A stretch of DNA of 64,000 nucleotides from Aliivibrio finisterrensis_A (GTDB lineage: Bacteria; Pseudomonadota; Gammaproteobacteria; Enterobacterales; Vibrionaceae), in the NCBI RefSeq assembly GCF_004167675.1, contig NZ_SEZQ01000005.1; one strand, given 5' to 3'. Below are positions 25,124-33,664 of the stretch, piece after piece. The notes under the pieces were generated by a model. It did no database searches and was not told where the DNA came from. It was given only the letters and a program-made list of their open reading frames with translations. Position 1 is the stretch's first letter. Each line of letters begins with the position of its first letter. The translations under genes and the position numbers were made by a program.

Positions 25124-25154
25124 AGAAAAAACAACCCCACCACTTGGTGAGGTT
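25124..25154 (-). terminator. Rho-independent terminator after yhdP
   Basis: AACCTCACC (25154-25146 on the minus strand) pairs with GGTGGGGTT (25141-25133), followed on the minus strand by TGTTTTTTC. It lies immediately after the yhdP stop. Confidence 0.8.
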
Positions 25155-25158
25155 ATTA

Positions 25159-28100
25159 TTATTTTTCCGTTTTCTCTGGTAATTGATATTCACCTTGGCT
25201 ACGCGAAAGCTCTTTAACTGTTGGCGACTCCAATGGCCCTTCTACCTTGTAATTAACTTGAGTAATTACATCAATAACAGGTGCAATGGCTGTGGCTACC
25301 GCAAGCACTATAATCGCCGTCTGAGGAGCCACAGCAAAGGCGGTAATAATAGGTATCCCAGAGGTTAAGTCGGGGGTGAATTTCACTTCCGCATCAACGA
25401 GACGAGTATTTAAGTCCGCTTTACCTTTGATTATCATTTCACCTGCAACCGCGTCCATCGTTAGGTTATTACTCACAAAAATACCTTCGCGCATTTTTCC
25501 GCTGCCTGTGATCGAATTAAACGCCATGCCATCATCAAAGACGTCTCTAAAGTCCAATTTCATTTTACGAATGATGGAATCAATACTAAATAGCCCAAGA
25601 AAACGAGCCGCCCCTTTGACGTCAGTAATTACCCCTTCACCGAGCGTTGACGCTAACTCTCCAGATAAAGTATTAACTTGAATGCTCCATGGCGCACCAT
25701 CCCAATTAAGATCCGCATCCATACTGTAGCTGGCTTTTTGAACACCAGAACTGATCCCAAATCGAGCCAGTAATTCAGAGTTATTCTTTCCTGACGCAGT
25801 CATTTTAAAGGCAGAATGGCTTTTCTCTTTATTTAGCACCCAGCTACCAGACATCGCCAATTTATTCTCACCACTAGTGATATTTAACTTATCTAGATAA
25901 AAAGCATCCCCTTTTTTATGCAGCTTTGTGTCTACCTTTCCAAGCTTATAGCCTTGAATCCACGTATCTCTAATCGTTAACTCTAGATTAGGCATTAAAC
26001 GGAAAAACTCACGATCAAACTCAGAAATAAGTGGGTCGTCTACTTTTGCTCGATTCAACCCTCTTTGATTTTCAGGCTTATCTAGGCTAGGAATAAAAAT
26101 ATGTAGATTATCTAATTGCACTAATAAATCGTCATTTCCTTTCCAACTGGCTTTGCCATCGACTTCTTGGCTTTGCACTTGTGCATACCAGCCTTGAGAC
26201 TTCTTACGCGCATCAATACTTACATCATTCCAATCTAAACTTGCTACTCGTAATGACTTCACTTTTGCATCAATCCGAGTCGGTGTCGGAATCGTAGGGA
26301 AATGACTGACCGATGATGATTTCGATGCACTTTGTGCTTTTTCTTTTGCCAAAATAGGTTCAGATAACCAAGTATCTAAATCAAATGCCTTAGTATTAAT
26401 GGAAGCAGATTGTCCCACAACAGGACTCACCTTAAAGTTACCTCGACCAACGATGACATGACTGGCAGTAATAACTGGCTCTGAATTTGAGATATTTATT
26501 TCTGCTTGGTATTTAGTATTAGGTAACGTTAAGCGGCCAGAAAGTTTTTCTGAGTTACCAGACACTTGTAATAATGCCTGTTCCGTTGTTCCTTTTTCCA
26601 GCATTAATGGATATGGCAGTGTTGATGCCATCTCTCCTAACGCTGCATTAACGCCAATTTGATAAGTGAAACCAACATCAGCCACTTGCAAATTAATGTT
26701 TGAACTCCATGAAGATACACCACTGACTTTGTCCATCATTGGAGAATCTATGTAGTCTTTTAACGGGGATACCTTCCACTTTCCTTTTGTTTCAATCGCA
26801 ACACTATAAAAATCAGATTGTGCTTCACCATCAAATGATAAGGTGACTGGTTGTCCCAATAATGACGCTTTAATTCCTGGTGATTTAACCACGTCATTAT
26901 CAAACTCAATTCGTCCCTTAGCGTCTGTTAATACTATATTTGGGGATTGCAGCTCAATGTGGTTGCCAGCTAAATCTGCATAACCCCAAGCTCTAACGTC
27001 TTCTCCGGTAAAAGGTATATCCAGTCGCAGTAAAGCATCAACTCGATTATTTACATGAATACTGTTTAATGCTGCACCCACAGAGTCAACCAATGGTGTC
27101 GCTGTCATGTATTCTCGCACTGCTTTACCTGACCCATTAGCTGTCGCACGAATGGTGAGCTTTCCATCTTCGGATAAATTAGCAATACGCCCTGTCACAC
27201 GGGTAGCATGGACATCCATTAAATCGGCAGAATGTGAGCTTAAGAACATTGAGGCATTTTGAAACAGTAAGTCTAACTGTAAATTTGTTAGCGGAGGCCA
27301 GGCCGTATCAAACGAAAACTGAGCATTTTTCAACCCCACTTTAACTTGGAAAATACCGTCATATTTTGTATATGGGAAATCACCTAATTCGCCATACCAC
27401 AGTAATTGCACCGTCTTAGCACTTCCGCCTTGCACCGCCGAAGAGAGATAATCCGTTAAGTCTTGTCCTAATGCCAATGTTGGTAAATAGCGCCACGTTT
27501 GATCCGCATTAAAGGCATCCGCCTCGGCATAAAAAGAAAGTACAGAGGGCTTATCTTTAGGGAAGTCTAAACGAAACTCCCCTTTAGCTTGTAGATCAGG
27601 CGTTGCTACATTGATGTAATCTGACCACAAACGCCACCCTTCATTATTCACTTCCCAATAAATACTCACATCACCATGAGTTATATTTAAAGGGGCTTGG
27701 AATACGTCACCATAAGGCAAGGTATCGTCTACCAATGATAACTTTGCTTCGCCTTTTTCAGCATCACCAGCAATAAGTACATCTAACTTATGAAAGCCTG
27801 GAAGTAACTCCCACTGCTGCATTCCGGCTGCATGAATTGATGCGGAATAACTTAATCCTTCAGTATGATCAAATTCAACACGGATATCATTAATGCTGCC
27901 TTTTGGATCTAACGTAGTGAGAAGATCGGTAATATTATCTTGAGAGGCTGGTAATAATGTTTTTAAACTTAATACACTTTTAAGATCAATGTGAATAAGG
28001 TTTAAAGTCCACTTTTCAGGCTGCCATGTAAAGCTACCTGAGATCTTAGGCCATAAGCTTGATTGATGCTTTATCTGAACATCTGATGCAAATACCTTCC

Positions 28101-29031
28101 ACCCTTGCTTATCAGGCTGAAGCTCAAAAACGCCCCCTTCGACGCTTGCTTGGTGAACCTGTTTATCTTCAATCCAATTAAGATAAGAAGGAGAGGCTTC
28201 CACTAATGCATCTATAGGTTGGCCGTCTTTAAATGATAGCCATGCATTAGCCGATATTTCACCTTGAGTAACCCCATATTCTTTCTTAATCTCTTCCGTG
28301 ATCCATGGTGTTACTTGAATATTTTTTGCTTCAATATAAAAATGGCCGTCTAAACTTTTAAACGTGCCTTTTTCTTTAAAATTCGCGATGATTTTAAGTT
28401 GATTAATCTCACTTCCTACAACACTAACGACGCCTTCAGCTAAATGCTTTCTACGCTCATTTCGCCACTGTAGCGAGTCAATTTGTACCGTTTTATCTGT
28501 TCCATCCAGTGCAACAAACGCAACTTGTGAGTTCTTCACTGAGAAATGATTTAGACGAACTAAAAAGATATCCTCTAATCGTTTCGCTAATGAGTTATCT
28601 TCCTTGGCTTCCGCCTCATCTTTTGGGGTATTCGGTTCAGTAGAGCTATTCCCTAATGACGTCAGATCCGCATTAAGTTTATCAATGCGTAAATCTGCAA
28701 ATTGTGGCTGTCTTGCCCATAGAGAAGAGAGGATATTTAATTGAATTTCGACTTCTTTAACTGAAATAATTTCATCACCAGAGACAGGGTCAATCGCTTT
28801 CAGTTTTTGAAGATTTAATGAAGGGTTGGTATTTCGCCAACGGCCATCTAACTCACCAATAGAGATAGAAAAACCAGTCGCTTTAGAAAGAAATGCTTCA
28901 ATTTCAGGTTGATATTGATTCAAAGAGGGAAGAAACAGACGCAAGCTGGTTATGACTAATGCTGCTAGTAAAAATACCAGCAGCAATAATCCCATCAAGC
29001 AACGTTCGAAACGAATTAACTTAGTGGTCAC
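25159..29031 (-). CDS. yhdP: YhdP family AsmA-like lipid-transport protein
   Basis: YhdP belongs to the AsmA/TamB-like bridge proteins; in E. coli, YhdP, TamB and YdbH together move phospholipid to the outer membrane. It is 1,290 residues with one N-terminal transmembrane helix (LMGLLLLVFLLAALVITSLRL), a long periplasmic beta-rich body and a hydrophobic C-terminal stretch (about 1225-1260). The start codon is GTG at 29029-29031 with AGAGA upstream; Met13 is an alternative. It follows rng by 13 bp, the conserved mre-maf-rng-yhdP order. Confidence 0.93.
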   Translation of the reverse strand: MTTKLIRFERCLMGLLLLVFLLAALVITSLRLFLPSLNQYQPEIEAFLSKATGFSISIGELDGRWRNTNPSLNLQKLKAIDPVSGDEIISVKEVEIQLNILSSLWARQPQFADLRIDKLNADLTSLGNSSTEPNTPKDEAEAKEDNSLAKRLEDIFLVRLNHFSVKNSQVAFVALDGTDKTVQIDSLQWRNERRKHLAEGVVSVVGSEINQLKIIANFKEKGTFKSLDGHFYIEAKNIQVTPWITEEIKKEYGVTQGEISANAWLSFKDGQPIDALVEASPSYLNWIEDKQVHQASVEGGVFELQPDKQGWKVFASDVQIKHQSSLWPKISGSFTWQPEKWTLNLIHIDLKSVLSLKTLLPASQDNITDLLTTLDPKGSINDIRVEFDHTEGLSYSASIHAAGMQQWELLPGFHKLDVLIAGDAEKGEAKLSLVDDTLPYGDVFQAPLNITHGDVSIYWEVNNEGWRLWSDYINVATPDLQAKGEFRLDFPKDKPSVLSFYAEADAFNADQTWRYLPTLALGQDLTDYLSSAVQGGSAKTVQLLWYGELGDFPYTKYDGIFQVKVGLKNAQFSFDTAWPPLTNLQLDLLFQNASMFLSSHSADLMDVHATRVTGRIANLSEDGKLTIRATANGSGKAVREYMTATPLVDSVGAALNSIHVNNRVDALLRLDIPFTGEDVRAWGYADLAGNHIELQSPNIVLTDAKGRIEFDNDVVKSPGIKASLLGQPVTLSFDGEAQSDFYSVAIETKGKWKVSPLKDYIDSPMMDKVSGVSSWSSNINLQVADVGFTYQIGVNAALGEMASTLPYPLMLEKGTTEQALLQVSGNSEKLSGRLTLPNTKYQAEINISNSEPVITASHVIVGRGNFKVSPVVGQSASINTKAFDLDTWLSEPILAKEKAQSASKSSSVSHFPTIPTPTRIDAKVKSLRVASLDWNDVSIDARKKSQGWYAQVQSQEVDGKASWKGNDDLLVQLDNLHIFIPSLDKPENQRGLNRAKVDDPLISEFDREFFRLMPNLELTIRDTWIQGYKLGKVDTKLHKKGDAFYLDKLNITSGENKLAMSGSWVLNKEKSHSAFKMTASGKNNSELLARFGISSGVQKASYSMDADLNWDGAPWSIQVNTLSGELASTLGEGVITDVKGAARFLGLFSIDSIIRKMKLDFRDVFDDGMAFNSITGSGKMREGIFVSNNLTMDAVAGEMIIKGKADLNTRLVDAEVKFTPDLTSGIPIITAFAVAPQTAIIVLAVATAIAPVIDVITQVNYKVEGPLESPTVKELSRSQGEYQLPEKTEK

Positions 29032-29044
29032 GTATTATTATTCT

Positions 29045-30514
29045 CTACATCATTACAACATCAAACTGCTCTTGAATATACAAAGGCTCCGCTTGAATTT
29101 TGACCTGTTTACCAATAAAGAGTTCGAGCTCCGCTAATGCATGGGATTCCTCACCCTCAAGAGCATCAGCAACAGCTACCGAGGCATAAACAACAAACTT
29201 ATCAGAATCATAAGCTCGGTTTACTCGTGTGATTTCACGCAATATCTCATAGCACACACTCTCAACCGTCTTAACGGCACCACGTCCTTCACACGTAGGA
29301 CACTGGCCACATAGAATATGTTCAATACTTTCTCGAGTACGTTTTCGAGTCATTTCAACAAGACCAAGTTGGGTAAACCCATTGATGTTGGTTTTTACTC
29401 GATCTTTCTCTAGTGCTGACCCTAAAGATTGAAGTACTCGACGACGATGTTCTTCGCTCAGCATATCAATGAAATCAATAATGATGATCCCACCTAAATT
29501 ACGTAAACGCAGTTGACGAGCAATGGCTTGAGTCGCTTCAATATTGGTGTTGAAAATGGTTTCTTCTAAATTACGACGCCCAACAAAAGCACCGGTATTA
29601 ATATCAACCGTTGTCATGGCTTCGGTTTGGTCGATAATTAAGTAACCACCGGACTTCAATTCAACCTTACGATCAAGTGCGCGCTGAATTTCATTTTCCG
29701 TTTCGTACATATCGAAAATCGGTTTATCACCAGCATAATATTCAAGCTTCTTAGTCAGCTCAGGGACAAATTCTGTGGTAAATTCTTTTAACTTTTCAAA
29801 AGCCAATTTTGAATCAACGCGAATTAAATCCAATTCGGTGCCGACAAAATCACGCAAAATACGTTGGTCTAAACCTAACTCGCCATAAAGCATTGACTTC
29901 GTTTTACTCTTTTTACGTCGTTCAATAACTTTATGCCATAAACGCTTTAAGAAAGCGGCATCTTGTGAGATTTCTGCTTCACTGGCGCCTTCCGCAGCAG
30001 TTCGAATGATAAAACCACCAAACTCATCACAGTAATCAGAGACGGTATTCTTTAAGCGGTTACGTTCTTTCTCGCTTTCAATGCGTTGAGATACGCCAAC
30101 ATGGCTCGCCCCCGGCATAAAGACCAAGTAACGAGAAGGAAGGGTTATATCTGTCGTTAAACGAGCGCCTTTGGTCCCAAGCGGGTCTTTTACCACTTGA
30201 ACAACCAAATCTTGTCCTTGATGAACAAGTTGAGAAATGTCTCTTACTTGGAATTGACGTTTTTCATTTTCGGATACACACTCGGTATGAGGGACAATAT
30301 CCGAGGCGTGCAGAAAGGCGGCTTTATCTAAACCGATATCTATAAATGCAGCTTGCATACCCGGTAATACTCGGCTTACTCGGCCTTTATAAATATTACC
30401 CACAATACCACGTCGTGCTTCTCTTTCTACATGGATCTCTTGAAGCACGCCAGCTTCAATCATCGCAACACGAGTTTCACTCGGTGTTACGTTTATTAAC
30501 AACTCTGTACTCAT
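29045..30514 (-). CDS. rng: Ribonuclease G
   Basis: RNase G is an endoribonuclease of the RNase E/G family; it matures the 16S rRNA 5' end and degrades some mRNAs. The 489-aa protein has an S1 domain near the N-terminus (GNIYKGRVSRVLPGMQAAFIDIG), the catalytic region GGIIIIDFIDM with its two Asp, and the zinc-link cysteines in CGQCPTCEGRG. It lacks the long C-terminal scaffold of RNase E. The ATG at 30514 follows GAGGTG. It lies between maf and yhdP. Confidence 0.97.
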   Translation of the reverse strand: MSTELLINVTPSETRVAMIEAGVLQEIHVEREARRGIVGNIYKGRVSRVLPGMQAAFIDIGLDKAAFLHASDIVPHTECVSENEKRQFQVRDISQLVHQGQDLVVQVVKDPLGTKGARLTTDITLPSRYLVFMPGASHVGVSQRIESEKERNRLKNTVSDYCDEFGGFIIRTAAEGASEAEISQDAAFLKRLWHKVIERRKKSKTKSMLYGELGLDQRILRDFVGTELDLIRVDSKLAFEKLKEFTTEFVPELTKKLEYYAGDKPIFDMYETENEIQRALDRKVELKSGGYLIIDQTEAMTTVDINTGAFVGRRNLEETIFNTNIEATQAIARQLRLRNLGGIIIIDFIDMLSEEHRRRVLQSLGSALEKDRVKTNINGFTQLGLVEMTRKRTRESIEHILCGQCPTCEGRGAVKTVESVCYEILREITRVNRAYDSDKFVVYASVAVADALEGEESHALAELELFIGKQVKIQAEPLYIQEQFDVVMM

Positions 30515-30533
30515 TGGAGCACCTCACTAATTT

Positions 30534-31127
30534 TTACAAAAATTGGTGTAAGAGCTGATCTGTTTCCATCAAAGGCAGTCCCATGACAGCGTGATAGCTG
30601 CCATCAATACGCGAGACAAATCGCCCACCACTACCTTGAATTCCGTATGAACCCGCTTTATCGCAAGGTTCACCACTTTCCCAATATTGTTCTATCTCTT
30701 GTTCTGAAAGTGGTCTAAACCACACCTGTGTTATTACTGTTTTGGTTTTTGTTGTTTCAGGTGTCGCTAGTGTTACAGCAGTCATTACTTGATGTTGACG
30801 ACCAGACAGTGCTAAGAGCATTCTCTTAGCATCTTTAAAATCTTTTGGTTTTTCTAAAATAACATCATCGATAACTACGATGGTGTCAGAGCCCAATACT
30901 GGGACTGTTTTTTTCTCAATATGTTCTATTGTGTTGCCTTCAGCTAATGCTTTTATGCCTGCCTGAGCTTTATCTTTAGAAAGGCGCTCTACATACATAA
31001 GAGGTGTCTCATGCGCTTGATGCACCTCTTCAACATCCACAGATAACACCTCAAATTGGTAGCCTAATTGAGCTAGCAGCTCTTTTCTACGCGGGGAGCC
31101 AGAAGCTAAAAAAACTTGAGTTGCCAT
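30534..31127 (-). CDS. maf: Maf-family nucleoside triphosphate pyrophosphatase YhdE
   Basis: Maf proteins hydrolyse dTTP, UTP or modified NTPs and influence septation. This 197-residue protein has the family N-terminus LASGSPRRKELL (9-20), the catalytic Asp in VLGSDTIVVIDD, and KPKDFKDAKRMLLALSGRQH. Its location between mreD and rng identifies it as the YhdE type (dTTP/UTP) by synteny. AAGGACAGGGA precedes the ATG. Confidence 0.93.
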   Translation of the reverse strand: MATQVFLASGSPRRKELLAQLGYQFEVLSVDVEEVHQAHETPLMYVERLSKDKAQAGIKALAEGNTIEHIEKKTVPVLGSDTIVVIDDVILEKPKDFKDAKRMLLALSGRQHQVMTAVTLATPETTKTKTVITQVWFRPLSEQEIEQYWESGEPCDKAGSYGIQGSGGRFVSRIDGSYHAVMGLPLMETDQLLHQFL

Positions 31128-31136
31128 TCCCTGTCC

Positions 31137-31628
31137 TTATCGAATTGACCAATGACGACGTACTCTACGCATCAATAAAAATAACCATGGCCATAAAAGA
31201 AAGTTTAACACGCCAGCCCATAAAAAGTGTGCGTTAAAGGACACATCATGAACTAAAAATTCGCCCATAAACTCAATTATTTTACCTAAAAGCGTTAATC
31301 CTGAAAAAATAGCGGCTTGTTGCCATAATGCCAAATTTCTCAATAACTTAAAATTAGCGGCAACAAGGTAGATTAAAATTGCCATCGTCATACCACGAAT
31401 ACCTAATGTCGTCCCTAATAAGAGATCCCATAAGATACCCAAAATCATTGCTGTACCCACATTCACTCGATGTGGTAATGCAAGTACCCAATAAAATGTG
31501 ACTAAGATAATCCAAGAAGGTCTCAATACTTCTAGCGTCCCAGGCCAAGGTGCAGCTTGCAAAATTAATGCGATTAAAAAAGAGAGCCAAATTATGATTC
31601 GGCCACGCATTAAATGACTACTCGCCAT
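31137..31628 (-). CDS. mreD: Rod shape-determining protein MreD
   Basis: MreD is an inner-membrane subunit of the elongasome that links MreC to MreB and the peptidoglycan synthases. It has 163 residues with about five transmembrane helices, and typical parts HRVNVGTAMILGILWDLLLGTTLG and LWPWLFLLMRRVRR. The start at 31628 is supported by AAGGAGA seven bases upstream and overlaps the mreC 3' end by 11 bp. Confidence 0.94.
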   Translation of the reverse strand: MASSHLMRGRIIIWLSFLIALILQAAPWPGTLEVLRPSWIILVTFYWVLALPHRVNVGTAMILGILWDLLLGTTLGIRGMTMAILIYLVAANFKLLRNLALWQQAAIFSGLTLLGKIIEFMGEFLVHDVSFNAHFLWAGVLNFLLWPWLFLLMRRVRRHWSIR

Positions 31629-32475
31629 CCGGTATCTCCTTGGCTTTTACTTCTGTTTCTGTCGGCCAAACTAATAATAAATAACGCAATTTATCAAATT
31701 CAACGCTTGTAGCTAATTCAATCGAAGCAAATGGGCGCTTATTATCGTTATCAATGTTAGAAATATACCCAACAGGGTAGCCTTCAGGGTAGCGTCCACC
31801 TAAACCAGAACTCACCAATAAATCTCCGATTTCGACATCGGTATTCGTCGGAATATGTTCAAGTTGCATGGTATCTAAATGGCCTTTACCTGACGCAATA
31901 ACTCTAATGTCATTTCGAACAATTTGAACAGGAATCGCATTGTTTGCATCCGTTAATAGCAATACTCGACTATTATGCGCTCCAACATAGTTAATTTGAC
32001 CAACAATACCTTTATCGTTGATCACAGGCTGCCCTTCATACACACCGTCGATCAAGCCTTTATCTATCATCACTTGATGAGTATAAGGTGCAGAATCAAC
32101 AGCCATCACCTCGGTAACCATCTTCTTTTCATCTCGAATAAAAGGGGAACCAAGAAGGTCACGTAAACGGCTATTCTCTTGTTTTAGCTGTTCCAACAAC
32201 AATAAATTACTGTTTTGAATAAAAATATCTTGCTTAAGTTTCTGATTTTCAAGCATGAGTGTATCTCGGCTGTTAAACCGTTCATACATACCATCAAACA
32301 TCGTACGAGGAAGGTTTGCTGCATAATGAATAGGGGCAACAAAACTATTAAGTAGGTAGCGTATCTCAGAAAATGCATTTAAACGACTATCGGCCAGCAT
32401 AAGGCTAGCCGATATCATTACAGCAATAAACAGGCGAAACTGTAGAGAAGGGCCTCTACCAAAGATTGGAGTCAT
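31618..32475 (-). CDS. mreC: Cell shape-determining protein MreC
   Basis: MreC is the bitopic periplasmic scaffold of the elongasome, activating PBP2. It has 285 residues: a cytoplasmic start MTPIFGRGPSLQFRL, one transmembrane helix, a coiled coil (about 65-105, LMLENQKLKQD to QLKQENSRLRDLL) and beta-domains with DKGIVGQINYVG. I prefer the ATG at 32475, matching homologues, over the GTG two codons earlier. It lies 23 bp after mreB. Confidence 0.95.
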   Translation of the reverse strand: MTPIFGRGPSLQFRLFIAVMISASLMLADSRLNAFSEIRYLLNSFVAPIHYAANLPRTMFDGMYERFNSRDTLMLENQKLKQDIFIQNSNLLLLEQLKQENSRLRDLLGSPFIRDEKKMVTEVMAVDSAPYTHQVMIDKGLIDGVYEGQPVINDKGIVGQINYVGAHNSRVLLLTDANNAIPVQIVRNDIRVIASGKGHLDTMQLEHIPTNTDVEIGDLLVSSGLGGRYPEGYPVGYISNIDNDNKRPFASIELATSVEFDKLRYLLLVWPTETEVKAKEIPDGE

Positions 32476-32498
32476 GTCCACTCACCCGTTATTAATTA

Positions 32499-33542
32499 TT
32501 ACTCTTCACTAAAGAGATCGCCACCGTGCATGTCGATCATTTCTAATGCTTTACCGCCGCCACGAGCCACACAAGTCAGTGGTTCTTCAGCAACAACAAC
32601 TGGAATACCAGTCTCTTCCGTTAGAAGACGGTCTAAATCACGAAGTAGTGCACCACCACCAGTTAGCACCATGCCGTGCTCTGAAATATCAGACGCTAAC
32701 TCTGGTGGACATTGTTCTAAAGCAACCATTACTGCAGAAACGATACCTGATAGAGGCTCTTGAAGTGCTTCTAAGATCTCATTTGAATTTAGCGTAAAAC
32801 TACGGGGAACACCTTCTGCAAGGTTACGACCACGAACTTCAATCTCACAAACATCATCACCAGGGTATGCAGAACCGATTTCATGCTTGATGCGCTCAGC
32901 GGTTGCTTCACCAATTAAGCTGCCGTAGTTACGACGAACATAGTTAATGATCGCTTCATCAAAACGGTCACCACCGATGCGAACTGAAGAAGAGTAAACC
33001 ACACCATTTAATGAGATAACAGCAACTTCTGTCGTACCACCACCAATATCGATCACCATAGAACCCGTAGCTTCTGATACAGGTAAGCCCGCACCAATTG
33101 CCGCAGCCATAGGCTCATCGATAAGGTAAACTTCACGTGCACCCGCACCTTGTGCAGATTCACGAATAGCACGACGCTCAACTTGTGTAGAACCACAAGG
33201 AACGCAAACTAATACACGAGGACTTGGACGTAATACGCTATTGTCATGCACTTGCTTGATAAAGTGTTGTAACATTTTTTCAGTTACATAGAAGTCAGCA
33301 ATAACACCGTCTTTCATTGGACGGATAGCTGAAATGTTACCAGGAGTACGACCAAGCATTTGCTTTGCATCGTGACCTACAGCGGCAACACTTTTTGTTG
33401 CGCCACCACGGTCTTGACGGATAGCAACAACAGACGGTTCATCAAGAACAATACCTTGACCTTTTACATAGATAAGTGTGTTGGCAGTACCTAGATCGAT
33501 CGAAAGATCGTTTGAAAACATGCCACGAAGTTTTTTAAACAT
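32499..33542 (-). CDS. mreB: Actin-like cell shape protein MreB
   Basis: MreB forms membrane-bound filaments that orient sidewall peptidoglycan synthesis. The 347-residue protein has the actin-fold phosphate motifs SIDLGTANTLIYVKG and VIDIGGGTTEVAVISL, and the late adenosine motif MVLTGGGALLRDLD. The membrane-binding N-terminus MFKKLRGMFSNDL marks the start at 33542; the longer upstream frame is not family-like. It heads mreBCD-maf-rng-yhdP, just after the hairpins that follow mshQ. Confidence 0.97.
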   Translation of the reverse strand: MFKKLRGMFSNDLSIDLGTANTLIYVKGQGIVLDEPSVVAIRQDRGGATKSVAAVGHDAKQMLGRTPGNISAIRPMKDGVIADFYVTEKMLQHFIKQVHDNSVLRPSPRVLVCVPCGSTQVERRAIRESAQGAGAREVYLIDEPMAAAIGAGLPVSEATGSMVIDIGGGTTEVAVISLNGVVYSSSVRIGGDRFDEAIINYVRRNYGSLIGEATAERIKHEIGSAYPGDDVCEIEVRGRNLAEGVPRSFTLNSNEILEALQEPLSGIVSAVMVALEQCPPELASDISEHGMVLTGGGALLRDLDRLLTEETGIPVVVAEEPLTCVARGGGKALEMIDMHGGDLFSEE

Positions 33543-33590
33543 AATCTTCGTATTTCCTGAAAACGTGAGAATGAGATAAATTTTACTAAA

Positions 33591-33652
33591 TGTAGCAATG
33601 CCTAGCCTAATCAGCAAGGCATTGCTACAGAATCCTGAAGCAAATCAGGATT
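33591..33652. other. Two stable hairpins between mshQ and mreB
   Basis: A perfect 12-bp stem pairs TGTAGCAATGCC (33591-33602) with GGCATTGCTACA (33618-33629). Directly beside it, AATCCTGA (33631-33638) pairs with TCAGGATT (33645-33652) and carries a T run only on the plus strand. The first could end msh transcription or structure the mreB leader; neither is a textbook minus-strand terminator. Confidence 0.55.
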
Positions 33653-33664
33653 TTTATTCAATTT

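Noticed and set aside
25376..25681. Long open frames antisense to yhdP, mshQ, murA, argF and other genes
   Set aside because: They lack ribosome-binding sites and family-like sequence, and all lie wholly inside strongly supported genes on the other strand or in another frame.
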